The position numbers and the translations under genes are program-made. The notes beneath the pieces are model-generated. The model searched no databases. It was not told the DNA's origin and saw only the letters and a list, made by a program, of their open reading frames with translations. DNA of 64,000 nucleotides from Gp6-AA40 sp035571515 (GTDB lineage Bacteria > Acidobacteriota > Vicinamibacteria > Vicinamibacterales > UBA2999), in NCBI GenBank assembly GCA_035571515.1, contig DATNCQ010000178.1, positions 94,940 to 158,939 on the forward strand, given 5' to 3'. Shown in pieces: positions 28,852 to 38,139 of the stretch. How positions within the stretch are numbered: position 1 is the first letter of the stretch; each line of letters starts with the position of its first letter.

Positions 28852-30546
28852 GTGACCCGGGGCAGGGGAGCGCACCGTGCGCTCCTGGCGCTCGCGACGG
28901 TCGCGACCCTGATGGCGGGCAGCCAGGCACGCGCGCAGCAGGGGGCCGACCCGGCATCGGAGGTCGAGATCGCCACCGCGCCCGTCACGCTCGACGGCGC
29001 CGTCCTGTTCCACGTCCGCGGAGTGGCCTCGTTTCCCGCACCGGTGCGCGCCCGTCGCATCGAGGAGCGGCTGGCGGCCGTCGCGGCCGATCCCGCCGCC
29101 AGCCTGGATTCGTTCCGCATCGCCGACACGGGCAGCGCGACGCGTATCCTCGCGGGCGCCGAGACGATCATGATGGTCGTCGACGCGGATGCACAGCTCG
29201 AGCAGGTGAGCCGCGCCGACCTCGCGGCCTCGCATCTCGCCCGCCTGCGGCAGGCGGCCGCGGACTATCGCGCGGCGCGATCGCCCGCCGCCATTCGGCG
29301 TTCCATAATCATGGCCGCTGTCGGCACCCTCGTGCTGGCGCTCGTCATTGGCGGACTGGTGGTCTTCTGGCGGTGGCTCGACCCCGTGCTGACCCGCCGT
29401 CTCGAAGCGCGCATTCACACCGTCCATATCCAGTCGTTCGAGGTGATGCGCGCCGAACGCATCTGGAGCGCGCTCAGGAGCGGCGTGGTGGCGGTCCGCA
29501 CGATTGTGTTTCTCGCCGTCGCGCTCGCCTACCTGGGGTTCGTGTTCGCGCGGTTCCCGTGGACGCGCGGGCTGCCGGACGGAATGGCGGCGTTCGCGCT
29601 CGGGCCGGTGCGCGTCATCGGCGGCGGCGTGGCCGGCGCCGTTCCCAGCCTCATCTTTCTGACGGTGCTGTTCATCGTCATGCGGATGGCGCTCAGGGTC
29701 GTCCGCTTCTTCTTCGACGCCGTCGCGCAGGGAAGCGTCACGCTTCCCAACTTCGATCGCGACTGGGCCGAGCCAACCTACAAGATCGTGCGCACGGCCA
29801 TCGTCGCCTTTACGCTCATCGTGGCGTATCCCTACGTCCCGGGTTCGCAAACCGAGGCGTTCAAGGGCATTTCGATCTTCATCGGCATCGTCTTCTCGCT
29901 CGGGTCGTCCTCGGCCATCTCGAACATCCTCGCCGGCTACATGCTGACCTACCGCCGCGCGCTGAAGATCGGCGATCGCGTCAAGATCGGCACGGCCGTC
30001 GGCGAGGTGATCGCGACGCGCCTGCAGGTGACGCACCTGCGCTCGATGAAGAACGAGGAGATCATCATCCCGAACTCGCAGATCATGGCGGCCGAGGTCC
30101 TCAACTACAGCTCGCTGTCGCGGGCCCGCGGGCTGATCCTGCACACCGACGTCGGGATTGGCTACGAGGTGCCCTGGCGGCAGGTCGAGGCGATGCTGAT
30201 GGCGGCGGCCGGCCGCACGGCGGGACTGTGCCTCGAGCCGCGCCCGTTCGTGCTCGAGAAGCAGCTCGGCGACTTTGCCGTGATGTATGAGCTGAACGTG
30301 TACTGCCGCACCGTCGAGGCGATGCCGCAGCTGTACGCCGAGCTGCACCGCAACATCCTCGACCTGTTCAACGAGCACGGCGTGCAGATCATGACGCCTG
30401 CGTACGAAGGCGATCCGCTCACGCCGAAGGTGGTGCCGCGCGGCGACTGGTACGCGGCGCCGGCGGTGCGCCCGGGCTACGAGATGGGCGCGAGAGACTC
30501 GGCGGCGAGCGATTCGAGCGCCGCCATGACGCCGCCCGCCTTGTGA
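28852..30546 (+). CDS. MscS-family mechanosensitive ion channel
   Basis: About 564 residues from a GTG at 28852. The signal peptide ends near SQARAQQ and is followed by a periplasmic domain of about 120 residues. Four or five membrane helices come next (around 150-175, 205-230, 245-275, 305-330). The MscS core has the pore helix GISIFIGIVFSLGSSSAISNILAGYMLTYRRALKIGDRVKI and beta domain EVIATRLQVTHLRSMKNEEIIIPNSQI. It relieves osmotic shock in the inner membrane, or acts as a regulatory member of the long-MscS group. Its last 70 bases overlap the convergent aminotransferase gene. Confidence 0.9.
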   Translation: MTRGRGAHRALLALATVATLMAGSQARAQQGADPASEVEIATAPVTLDGAVLFHVRGVASFPAPVRARRIEERLAAVAADPAASLDSFRIADTGSATRILAGAETIMMVVDADAQLEQVSRADLAASHLARLRQAAADYRAARSPAAIRRSIIMAAVGTLVLALVIGGLVVFWRWLDPVLTRRLEARIHTVHIQSFEVMRAERIWSALRSGVVAVRTIVFLAVALAYLGFVFARFPWTRGLPDGMAAFALGPVRVIGGGVAGAVPSLIFLTVLFIVMRMALRVVRFFFDAVAQGSVTLPNFDRDWAEPTYKIVRTAIVAFTLIVAYPYVPGSQTEAFKGISIFIGIVFSLGSSSAISNILAGYMLTYRRALKIGDRVKIGTAVGEVIATRLQVTHLRSMKNEEIIIPNSQIMAAEVLNYSSLSRARGLILHTDVGIGYEVPWRQVEAMLMAAAGRTAGLCLEPRPFVLEKQLGDFAVMYELNVYCRTVEAMPQLYAELHRNILDLFNEHGVQIMTPAYEGDPLTPKVVPRGDWYAAPAVRPGYEMGARDSAASDSSAAMTPPAL

Positions 30547-31658
30547 GGCACGTCCGCGAGCCTGAATCCCATCTCCACGCCGCTGAGCGTTCCCGCGACC
30601 GTGAGGTCGTTGAGGTCGCCGAGATGGCCGATGCGGAAGACCTTCCCCTTCAGCCTGCCGAGGCCGGTGCCGAGCGACATGTCGAACCGTTCGAGGACGA
30701 TCTGCCGGAACACGTCGGCGTCGCGCCCCTCGGGCATGATGACCGCGGTCAGCACGCCGCTGTACTCCGCGGGGTTGGCGGCGACGATGTCGAGGCCCCA
30801 CGCCTTCACCGCGGCGCGCGTGGCGCGGCCGAAGCGCTCGTGGCGTGCGACGACGGTGTCGAGCCCCTCTTCCCGCAGCATGGCGAGCGCCTCGCGCAGG
30901 CCATAGAGGATGTTGGTCGACGGCGTGTAGGGGAAGAAGCCGGCCGTGTTGTCGCGCAGCATCGGCTGCCAGTCCCAGTAGGCGCGCGGCAGCTTCGCGC
31001 TCTTCGAGGCGGCGAGCGCCTTGTCGCTGATGGCGTTGAAGCTGATGCCCGGCGGCAGCATCAGCCCTTTCTGCGAGCAGCCGACGGTGACGTCGACGCC
31101 CCATGCCTCGTGCCGGTATTCGATCGAGCCGAGCGAGGAGATGGTGTCGACGAGCAGCAGCGCCGGGTGGCGCGCCGCGTCGATCTGCTTCCGGATCTCG
31201 GCGATGCGGCTCACCACGCCCGTGGACGTCTCGTTGTGGACGACGCAGACAGCCTTGATCTCGTGCTGGCGGTCGTCGGCGAGCCGGGCGAAGACCATGG
31301 CCGGGTCGGCGCCCCGGCGCCAGTCGCTCTCGACCCAGTCGACCTTCAGGCCCATCCGCGTCGCGATGTCTTTCCACAGCGTGGCGAAGTGGCCGGTCTC
31401 GAACATCAGCACCCGGTCGCCCGGCGACAGCGTGTTGACGAGCGAGGCCTCCCACGCGCCGGTGCCCGACCCCGGGTAGATGATGACGGGTGACGAGGTC
31501 AGAAACACGTCCTTGAGCCCGCTCAACACGTCCTTCGCGAGCGCCGCGAACTCGGGGCCGCGATGATCGATCGTCGGCTTGCTGAGCGCGCGGAGCACGC
31601 GTTCGGGGACGTTGGTCGGTCCGGGAATCTGCAGGAAATGACGTCCGCTCTTTGCCAT
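30477..31658 (-). CDS. Class V aminotransferase, serine/alanine-glyoxylate type
   Basis: 393 residues. The N-terminus (FLQIPGPTNVPERVLRAL, IDHRGPEF) and YPGSGTGAWEASLVN are hallmark sequences of serine-glyoxylate and alanine-glyoxylate aminotransferases. PLP lysine Lys197 lies in VGCSQKGLMLPPG, and the PLP aspartate in LLLVDTISSLG. It uses glyoxylate as amino acceptor, consistent with the nearby GlcD-type oxidase that could make glyoxylate. The end overlaps the MscS gene by 70 bases. Confidence 0.92.
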   Translation of the reverse strand: MAKSGRHFLQIPGPTNVPERVLRALSKPTIDHRGPEFAALAKDVLSGLKDVFLTSSPVIIYPGSGTGAWEASLVNTLSPGDRVLMFETGHFATLWKDIATRMGLKVDWVESDWRRGADPAMVFARLADDRQHEIKAVCVVHNETSTGVVSRIAEIRKQIDAARHPALLLVDTISSLGSIEYRHEAWGVDVTVGCSQKGLMLPPGISFNAISDKALAASKSAKLPRAYWDWQPMLRDNTAGFFPYTPSTNILYGLREALAMLREEGLDTVVARHERFGRATRAAVKAWGLDIVAANPAEYSGVLTAVIMPEGRDADVFRQIVLERFDMSLGTGLGRLKGKVFRIGHLGDLNDLTVAGTLSGVEMGFRLADVPHKAGGVMAALESLAAESLAPIS

Positions 31659-31695
31659 GGGAACCTCGGTGAAGGACGCGCCCGTCCTCGATAGC

Positions 31696-32826
31696 TTATC
31701 GCGTCGCGTTCGTGCCGCCGGGACGGTACGTCTTGCTGAAGTTGTTGCGCGTGTTCGTCACCGTGAACGTGCCGTCCTGCTGCGCGGTCACTTTGAAGTA
31801 GTTCGACTTCCCGTTGTGCGCAGGCGCCGGAGGCGCCTGCTGGCCCGGCAGCGGCGGCGTGTAGGTGCCGATCGGCATCGCGTCGCCCTGCTGATCGACC
31901 TGGTTCGCGATGAACGCGCCGGGGACGGTGTACTCCTGCCCGCTCAGCAGCGAGAAGTGCATTTCCCAGACGTCCTCGAGACCCGGGGACGAGAACATCG
32001 ACCGCATCGCAAAGGGCTCGCCGCCCTTGCGCGTGCCGTTGTTCATGATCGCGACGCGCGGGCGCAGTGCGTGCACGAGGACCGGCGAGTTCGAGCTCCC
32101 CTGGCCGTGATGCATGCCGAGCATCAGGTCCACGGTGCCCAGCCGGTTGACCGGGCACGCCAGCTCGAATTCCTTGTTCCGCGTGTTGTCGCCGAGGTGC
32201 ACGGCCTTGAACTTGCCGTAGGTGATCATGATGCCGACCGACATCGGGTCCTCGAGATTGTTGTCGATCGGCTCGAAGTTCGAGCACTCCGGGTTGCGCT
32301 GTCCGGCGCCCTTCATCGTCGCGATCGGCATCCCGGCCGAGATCACGACCGTGATGTTGGCGGCGCCGAACGGGATCGTGTCGCCCGCCTTCGCCACGGT
32401 GTGCTGCGCCTTCGACGTCAGGTCCGCGTAGACCGTCTTGAGGAAGTCGTCGGCGGCCTGCGCCGGCTGCACGTTCGGACCGTGGTCGTAGAAGTGCTTG
32501 ATCGGCACCTGCTTCGCCAGCTCCTCGAGGCCGCCGTAGTGGTCGCCGTGCCAGTGCGTGATGATCAGGTTGTCGATCTGCGTCAGCCCCGCGTCCTTCA
32601 CCGCCTCCACGATGCGGCCGGCGTCGCGCGGCGCGGCGATCGCGCCGGCGTTGCCGGTGTCGATGAGCAGCGACTGGCCGGTGGGCGAGACGAACAGCGT
32701 GGCGTTGCCGCCTTCGACGTCGATGACGTAGATCGTCAGCGGCTTCGCCGCGGCGCGGTTCTGCGCGAAGGCAGGCGCGGCGGCGAGGCACGCCATCGCC
32801 AGTAGTGACCCGAGTCTCCTGGTCAT
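31696..32826 (-). CDS. Secreted MBL-fold metallo-hydrolase (copy 1)
   Basis: 376 residues from the ATG at 32826 with GGAGG five bases upstream. The signal peptide ends at PAFAQ. The beta-lactamase-like metal site is H91-W-H-x-D95-H96 (THWHGDHYGG), preceded by LLIDTGNAG. Unlike simple MBL hydrolases it resembles the ComEC C-terminal domain group (IDVEGGNATLF). The C-terminal third is beta-rich and ends in DGTFTVTNTRNNFSKTYRPGG. Closely paralogous to the gene just upstream, 22 bases away, so the two are a cotranscribed tandem duplication. Substrate unknown; periplasmic. Confidence 0.85.
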   Translation of the reverse strand: MTRRLGSLLAMACLAAAPAFAQNRAAAKPLTIYVIDVEGGNATLFVSPTGQSLLIDTGNAGAIAAPRDAGRIVEAVKDAGLTQIDNLIITHWHGDHYGGLEELAKQVPIKHFYDHGPNVQPAQAADDFLKTVYADLTSKAQHTVAKAGDTIPFGAANITVVISAGMPIATMKGAGQRNPECSNFEPIDNNLEDPMSVGIMITYGKFKAVHLGDNTRNKEFELACPVNRLGTVDLMLGMHHGQGSSNSPVLVHALRPRVAIMNNGTRKGGEPFAMRSMFSSPGLEDVWEMHFSLLSGQEYTVPGAFIANQVDQQGDAMPIGTYTPPLPGQQAPPAPAHNGKSNYFKVTAQQDGTFTVTNTRNNFSKTYRPGGTNATR

Positions 32827-32848
32827 AGCCACCTCCGGAAATCCGCGT

Positions 32849-33976
32849 TTACCTGGTCGAGTTCGACCCGGCGGGCCGATACGTCTTGCTGAAATTGTTG
32901 CGCGTGTTCGTGATGGTGAACGTGCCGTCCTGCTGCGCGACGATCTTGAAATAGTTCGATTTCCCGTTGTGCGTCGGGGCGGCGGGCGCCTGCTGGCCGG
33001 GCAGCGGCGGCGTCCACGTGCCGATCGGCATCGTGTCGGTCTGCTGATCGATCTGGTTGGCGATGAACGCCCCCGGCACCGTGTATTCCTGGCCGCTCAG
33101 CAGCGAGAAGTGCATCTCCCACAGGTCCTCGAGACCCGGCGACGAGAAGAGCACGCGCATCGCGTCGGGCTGGCCGCCCTTGCGCGTCCCGTTGTTGATG
33201 ATCGCCGCTCGCGGGCTGAGCGCGTGCACGAGCGCGGGCGAGTTCGAGATCGCCTGCCCGTGGTGCGAGACGATGAAGAGGTCCGCGGTGCCCAGGCGGT
33301 TGTTCGGGCACATCAGGTCGAGCTCCTTGTTGTACGTGAGGTCGCCCATGTGCACGATCCGGAACTTCCCGAACGTGATGTAGCTGCTGACCGACTGCGC
33401 GTTCTCGGTCGGGTCGGCATCCTGCATCGGCGACATGCGGCAATAGGGGTTCGGCCGGCCCGCGCCTGACAGGTTCGTCTTCAGCACGTTGCCCGCGGAG
33501 GCGACGACCTTCCAGTTGAGATCCTTGACGGGGATCGAATCGCCGGGCTTGACGACGGTGTGCGCGGCCTTGGCCGTCAGCGGCTCGTACACCTCTTTGA
33601 AGAACTGGTCGGTCGCCGGGGTCGCCTGCACGTTGGGGCCGTGATCGTAGTAGCGGGCGATGGGGAGCGCCTTGGCGAGCTCCTGCAGGCCGCCGAAGTG
33701 ATCGCCGTGCCAGTGCGTGAAGATCAGGTGATCGATCTTCGTCACCCCGGCGTCCTTGGCCGCCTCGAGGATGCGCCCGGCGTCCCGCGCGGCCGCCGCG
33801 CCGCCGTTGCCGGTGTCGATGAGCACGGTCTCACCCGACGGGGTGAGGAACAGCGTGGCATTGCCCCCCTCGACATCGATGACGTAGATCTCGAGCGCCC
33901 TCGAGGGGCGGGTCTGGGCGAGCGCCGGCGCCGCCAGGCCGGCGAGTGCGAGCAGGCACACGATGGTTGTGCGCAT
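32849..33976 (-). CDS. Secreted MBL-fold metallo-hydrolase (copy 2)
   Basis: 375 residues from the ATG at 33976 with GGAGA upstream. Signal peptide ends at APALAQ. It shares IDVEGGNATLF, VLIDTGNGG, FTHWHGDHFGG, SNSPALVHALSPRAAIINNGTRKGG and the SKTYRP terminus with the downstream paralogue. Divergence is concentrated in the middle (about 130-210), where the substrate pocket is likely to be. First gene of the pair; the FtsB-like gene lies just upstream. Confidence 0.85.
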   Translation of the reverse strand: MRTTIVCLLALAGLAAPALAQTRPSRALEIYVIDVEGGNATLFLTPSGETVLIDTGNGGAAAARDAGRILEAAKDAGVTKIDHLIFTHWHGDHFGGLQELAKALPIARYYDHGPNVQATPATDQFFKEVYEPLTAKAAHTVVKPGDSIPVKDLNWKVVASAGNVLKTNLSGAGRPNPYCRMSPMQDADPTENAQSVSSYITFGKFRIVHMGDLTYNKELDLMCPNNRLGTADLFIVSHHGQAISNSPALVHALSPRAAIINNGTRKGGQPDAMRVLFSSPGLEDLWEMHFSLLSGQEYTVPGAFIANQIDQQTDTMPIGTWTPPLPGQQAPAAPTHNGKSNYFKIVAQQDGTFTITNTRNNFSKTYRPAGSNSTR

Positions 33977-34004
33977 GGGAAATCTCCTCAAAGTGCGCAC
34001 GATT

Positions 34005-34337
34005 CTACTTCACATCCTTGACGATGAAGAGCTTCTCCCCGGGGCGGATCAACCCCAGTTCGCGGCGGGCAATGTCCTCGATCGCCTGCGGATCCTCGCG
34101 CAGCCGGCGCGCCTGCTCGCGGAGCTGCGCGTTTTCCGCACGAGAGTGTGCAAGCGACGCTTCGAGCGCGCGGTACTGGTGGCGCGCCTTGAGCATGGCG
34201 AGGAAGCCGCGGTCGCCGACCAGCGCGTCGACGATCAGCACGCAGCCGGCCGCGACCAGCAGGTAGCGCAGCACGCGGCTGCGGCGCCGCCGCGGCAGCG
34301 AGGAGGTAGTCGTCGTGTCGGGCGCTCGTTTCTTCAC
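34005..34337 (-). CDS. Septum formation initiator (FtsB/DivIC-like) protein
   Basis: 110 residues from the GTG at 34337; an ATG further up would add residues lying in repeat sequence. A short basic cytoplasmic tail is followed by one membrane helix (VLRYLLVAAGCVLIVDALVG). A coiled coil comes next (ALEASLAHSRAENAQLREQARRL) and then the family motif DPQAIEDIARRELGLIRPGEKLFIV. Such proteins link the divisome in the periplasm (FtsL/FtsQ partners). No other division gene is near. Confidence 0.85.
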   Translation of the reverse strand: MKKRAPDTTTTSSLPRRRRSRVLRYLLVAAGCVLIVDALVGDRGFLAMLKARHQYRALEASLAHSRAENAQLREQARRLREDPQAIEDIARRELGLIRPGEKLFIVKDVK

Positions 34338-34400
34338 TTCCGGCTCGTGGCAGAATAACCCGTTTCGATCCCGGAGTACAAGGGAGCGACACCCACAGGC

Positions 34401-34466
34401 GACGAGCCACGGAGGCACGGAGACACGGAGAAACTATTTTTGATCGCAGTGGTTGTTGTGGCTCCG
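34401..34466. repeat. CACGGAGGCACGGAG periodic repeat
   Basis: GCCACGGAGGCACGGAGACACGGAG tract (written here in outline: three CACGGAG units) facing a short GGCTCCGTGGCC on the right. Same family as the longer element at 49783-49866. It separates the divergent FtsB-like and CutA genes. Confidence 0.7.
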
Positions 34467-34522
34467 TGGCCAATCATCACTGGATGTTGTACGGCATCGA
34501 TGGGCGAGGTACAAGAGAAATC

Positions 34523-34855
34523 GTGAGCTCAGCCGACCGGTCGCCCGTAATCGTCCTGACGACGCTGGCCGTGTCTACCGACGCCGCCGCGTTCGCGCGC
34601 GTGCTCGTCGCCGATCGGCTCGCCGCCTGCGTCAACGTGCTGCCGCCGATGACGTCGCTCTACCGATGGAAGGGTGCGATCGAGGAGGACAGCGAGCGTC
34701 AGCTCGTCATCAAGACGACGGCCGATCGCGTGGCCGCGCTGCAGGCGCGGTTCACCGAGCTGCACCCGTACGAGCTGCCGGAGTTCATCGTCCTCGGCGC
34801 GGACGCGTCGGTGCCTTACCTCGAGTGGCTCGGGCAGTCCGTCGAGGCGACATGA
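34523..34855 (+). CDS. cutA: Divalent cation tolerance protein CutA
   Basis: 110 residues from the GTG at 34523, the usual CutA1 length; an upstream GTG at 34466 would add residues from repeat DNA. Family motifs are VIVLTTLAVSTDAAAFARVLVADRLAACVNVLPPMTS (start of the ferredoxin-like fold), YRWKGAIEEDSERQLVIKT and LHPYELPEFIVL. A trimeric cytosolic protein whose precise role is debated. The last 71 bases overlap the convergent small membrane protein gene. Confidence 0.92.
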   Translation: MSSADRSPVIVLTTLAVSTDAAAFARVLVADRLAACVNVLPPMTSLYRWKGAIEEDSERQLVIKTTADRVAALQARFTELHPYELPEFIVLGADASVPYLEWLGQSVEAT

Positions 34856-35066
34856 GCCCGATCCCGAGCGCCGCGCTGGCCAGCAGCGACCACAACACGG
34901 TGTGCGGCAGCAGGTGGATCGGCCAGCTGAACACCCACGCGGCGGCCACGATCAATCCGAGGCGCGTCAGGATATAGCGGCGGAACTCCCGCGCCTGGTC
35001 CTGCGCGATCTGCTCGGCGAGCATGCGACGCAGCCTGTCCGGTTCGACATCCGACGAATGCAGCAT
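34785..35066 (-). CDS. Small membrane protein coupled to the K+ importer gene
   Basis: 93 residues. The start shares a base with the stop of the upstream importer gene (TGATG), so it is translated by coupling. An amphipathic N-terminal helix (RLRRMLAEQIAQDQAREFRRYIL) is followed by two hydrophobic segments (LGLIVAAAWVFSWPIHLLP and TVLWSLLASAALGIGLM) and a very basic tail. No family recognised. Position suggests an accessory to the importer. The end overlaps cutA on the other strand. Confidence 0.7.
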   Translation of the reverse strand: MLHSSDVEPDRLRRMLAEQIAQDQAREFRRYILTRLGLIVAAAWVFSWPIHLLPHTVLWSLLASAALGIGLMSPRRTARATRGKAPTRPRRGR

Positions 35067-36958
35067 CACCCGACCTCCTGACCCGCCAGCGCGGTGCTCC
35101 TGGCGCCCGCGCGCCCCGCTCGCAGTCCCAGGTGGAACGGCACGCTGGTGACGACCACGTTGGGCCTGAACAGGAGCGCGCCCTTGATCAGCAGCGCGTG
35201 CTGGTTGTGCAGCAGGTGCTGCCAGAGCCGCTGCGGCACGAACTCGGGAAGAATCACCGTGACAGAGACCGCGGGCTCCGCCTCCTGGAGATCCTCGATG
35301 TAGTCGAGCAGCGGCTCCATGAGCGATCGGAACGGCGATTCGAGGACCACGAGATCGACCCCCTGTCCCCACTCGGTCCACTGGCGGCGCAGCGCCGCGG
35401 TGGCCTCCGGATCGAGCTCGACGAAGACGGCGCGCACGTCCGACGAGAGCGACCGCGCGTAGCGAAGCGCCTTGACGACGGCGCGCTGCAGCCCGCCAAT
35501 CGGCACGATGACGACGTGGCGCCCGGCGGCTTCCGGTTCCCAGTCGCGCAGCGTCAGCTCGGAGGCGACGCGGTCGTAGTGGCGGCGCGTCACCTCGAAG
35601 ATCGCAACCAGCACCGGGATCATCACGATGATGATCCACGCGCCTTCCGCCGCTTTCGTCATGGCGACGATCGCGAGCACAACGCCGGTGACCACGGCGC
35701 CGAAGCCGTTGATCACGGCGCTCGATCTCCATCCAGGCTCCTGGAGCCTTCGCCAGTGGATCACCATGCCCGCCTGCGACAGCGTGAACGACACGAAGAC
35801 GCCGATCATGTAGAGCGGGATCAGCGCATGCGTGTCACCGCCGAAGATCACCAGCAGCGCCGAGGCGAGGACGCTGAGGATCAGGATGCCGTTGGAGAAG
35901 GCCAGCCGGTCGCCCTGGTTCATGAACTGCCGCGGCAGGAACCGGTCGCGCGCCATGATCGACGCCAGGCGCGGAAAATCCGCGTAGGCGGTGTTGGCCG
36001 CGAGCACGAGAATCGCCATCGTCGCCGCCTGTACGCCGTAGTACGGCCAGCCGCGGCCGCCGAAGGTCGCCCGGGCAATCTGCGAGACGACCGTTTCGGT
36101 GTCGCTCGGCACGATGCCGTAGGCGTGCGCCAGCAGCGTGATGCCGACGAACATCGTGATGGCGAGCACGGCCATCGCCACCAGTGTCGAGGCGGCGTTG
36201 CGGCTTTCGGGCGGACGGAAGGCCGGGACGCCGTTCGAGACTGCCTCGACGCCCGTCAGCGCCGTGCACCCGTTGGAGAAGGCCGTCAGCAGCAGGAAGA
36301 GCGGCAGCATGGTCGTGCCCGGCGGCAGCGGCTGTGCGGTCGTGACGGGCTGAATGCCGCCGCTCATGTAGCGCCACGCGCCGACGGCAATCATGAGCAG
36401 GATGCTGATGATGAAGAAATAGGTGGGGCCGGCAAACAGCTGGCCCGATTCGCGGATCCCGCGCAGGTTGCCGAGCATCAGCAGCAGCACGAACACGAGA
36501 CAGAGCACCACCGCATGCGGCTGCCACTGCGGCAGCGCGGACGTGATGGCGGCGACGCCCGCCGCGATGCTGACCGAGACGGTGAGGACGTAGTCGATGA
36601 GCAGCGACGCAGCGGCGACGAGCGACGGCAGGCGCCCCAGGTTGTCCTTCGCGACGATGTAGGCGCCGCCGCCACTCGGGTAGGCGTGAATCGTCTGGCG
36701 ATACGAGAAGACGACGACGATCATCACGGTGGCGATGACCGCGCCGATCGGCGTCACCAGGCCGAGCGCCGCGAGGCCGCCGAGCGTGAGGACGCGCAGG
36801 ATTTCTTCGGTCGCGTACGCGACCGACGAGAGCGCGTCGGACGACAGCACCGCGAGGCCCGTGATGCGGGAAAAGCGTTCGTGATGGGCGAGGCGGGACG
36901 GGATGGGAGCGCCGACGATCAGGCGCTTGACCTGTCCAAGAAATGATTCTTCGGCCAC
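35066..36958 (-). CDS. kimA: KimA-type potassium importer (APC/KUP superfamily)
   Basis: 630 residues from the GTG at 36958, with GGAGG five bases upstream. About twelve membrane segments plus a cytosolic C-terminal domain of about 150 residues (RHVVIVPIGGLQRAVVKALRYARSL, VFVELDPEATAALR), as in Bacillus KimA (YdaO). The first helix carries LSSDALSSVAYATEE; KimA needs the Asp and Tyr seven residues apart in this motif for proton-coupled K+ transport, and both are present. General APC permeases lack this C-terminal region. It is divergent from a KdpDE-like pair, which fits potassium uptake. The symbol is given by similarity. Confidence 0.8.
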   Translation of the reverse strand: MAEESFLGQVKRLIVGAPIPSRLAHHERFSRITGLAVLSSDALSSVAYATEEILRVLTLGGLAALGLVTPIGAVIATVMIVVVFSYRQTIHAYPSGGGAYIVAKDNLGRLPSLVAAASLLIDYVLTVSVSIAAGVAAITSALPQWQPHAVVLCLVFVLLLMLGNLRGIRESGQLFAGPTYFFIISILLMIAVGAWRYMSGGIQPVTTAQPLPPGTTMLPLFLLLTAFSNGCTALTGVEAVSNGVPAFRPPESRNAASTLVAMAVLAITMFVGITLLAHAYGIVPSDTETVVSQIARATFGGRGWPYYGVQAATMAILVLAANTAYADFPRLASIMARDRFLPRQFMNQGDRLAFSNGILILSVLASALLVIFGGDTHALIPLYMIGVFVSFTLSQAGMVIHWRRLQEPGWRSSAVINGFGAVVTGVVLAIVAMTKAAEGAWIIIVMIPVLVAIFEVTRRHYDRVASELTLRDWEPEAAGRHVVIVPIGGLQRAVVKALRYARSLSSDVRAVFVELDPEATAALRRQWTEWGQGVDLVVLESPFRSLMEPLLDYIEDLQEAEPAVSVTVILPEFVPQRLWQHLLHNQHALLIKGALLFRPNVVVTSVPFHLGLRAGRAGARSTALAGQEVG

Positions 36959-37175
36959 GGGATCCTCCAACACGCCGGCGGGGTTAGCTGACGGGCTCGA
37001 GGTTGAAGTCCTCTACCGTGCGCCTTCGCGCGACGGATGCGCCCCATTCGAATTGGGTCCCCCGCTTCGCCCGAACCACGGCGAATTAGGCCACACCTGA
37101 ATTATGCGGAGCCGGCGCGCCCGCGCCGCGGTCCTTACGGCTTTTTTATGACTTTCGCGCCAGAGGGTTGGCGTA

Positions 37176-38135
37176 ATGTCTGGATCAGGTATGCACCTCA
37201 GCCCGACGAGCGCGGCGCTCGTCCTGTTGCTCGCGGTGTTGTGCGTGGCGGCGTTCGGACGCCTCTGGATGGCGATGGCGGCGGCCGTCGCCGCGACGGT
37301 CGGCCTGAACTTCTTCTTCCTGCCGCCTGTCGGGGCGTTGACGGTGGCCGACCCGGAAAATTGGGTCGTCCTGCTCGTGTTCCTGGTCGTCGCCATGATC
37401 GGCAGCCAGCTGTCGGCGGCGGCTCAGTCGCGCGCCCGCGAGGCGGCGCGAGGGGCGCTGGCCTCCACGCTCCTGGCATCGTTGAGCCACGATCTGCGGA
37501 CGCCGCTCACCGCGATACGCGTGGCCATCGGCAACCTGATGGACACGGCGTCCGACGCCGACCGCCGCGAACAGGGCAGCGTCGCGCTCGGCGAAATCGA
37601 TCGGCTGACGCACCTCTTCGACCACATTTTCGACATGGCGCGCATCGATGCCCGGGCGATCGCCGCCGAGCGTCAGTGGGTCACTCCGGCCGACATTGTC
37701 GATGCCGCCGTCACCTACGCGGGGCGTTCGCTCGGCACGCACGAACTGACGATCCAGGCCGCATCGGACACGTCGATTCATCTCGATCCGCGGCTGATCT
37801 CCAGCGCGCTCGCGCAGCTGCTCGAAAACGCCGCCCGCTACTCGTCGCCATCCGCGCCGATCGCCGTGCGCGCCACGGTTGCCGATGACGAGATCCACAT
37901 CAGCGTCGACGATGCGGGGCCGGGACTGTCGCCGGCGGAGATGGCGCAGCTGTTCCAGCCGTTCTTCCGCGGGCAGGCGGCGAGGACGATTCCCGGCACC
38001 GGCATGGGCCTCGCGATTGCGCGCGGCCTCGTGGCGGCGCAGCGCGGACGCATCTGGGCCGAGAACCGGAGTGCCGGCGGCGCCCGCTTCAGCATCGCGG
38101 TGCCGGCCGAATCGCGCCCCATCGCGGTGGCGTGA
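37176..38135 (+). CDS. KdpD-like sensor histidine kinase lacking the N-terminal Kdp domain
   Basis: 319 residues. Three membrane segments (about 8-25, 30-48, 62-77) form a shortened DUF4118 sensor, including LNFFFLPPVGALTVADPENWVVL, a KdpD signature. The kinase has SLSHDLRTPLTAIR (phospho-His), QLLENAARYS, VDDAGPGL and GTGMGLAIARGL. Canonical KdpD is about 890 residues with a cytosolic KdpD/UspA region; that part is absent here. It shares the 217-base intergenic region with the divergent K+ importer gene. The start could also be the ATG at 37191. Confidence 0.88.
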   Translation: MSGSGMHLSPTSAALVLLLAVLCVAAFGRLWMAMAAAVAATVGLNFFFLPPVGALTVADPENWVVLLVFLVVAMIGSQLSAAAQSRAREAARGALASTLLASLSHDLRTPLTAIRVAIGNLMDTASDADRREQGSVALGEIDRLTHLFDHIFDMARIDARAIAAERQWVTPADIVDAAVTYAGRSLGTHELTIQAASDTSIHLDPRLISSALAQLLENAARYSSPSAPIAVRATVADDEIHISVDDAGPGLSPAEMAQLFQPFFRGQAARTIPGTGMGLAIARGLVAAQRGRIWAENRSAGGARFSIAVPAESRPIAVA

Positions 38136-38139
38136 CCTC

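Noticed and set aside
28738..31455. A 905-codon open frame on the minus strand over MscS and the aminotransferase
   Set aside because: Covers two well-supported genes in other frames and has no recognisable domain.
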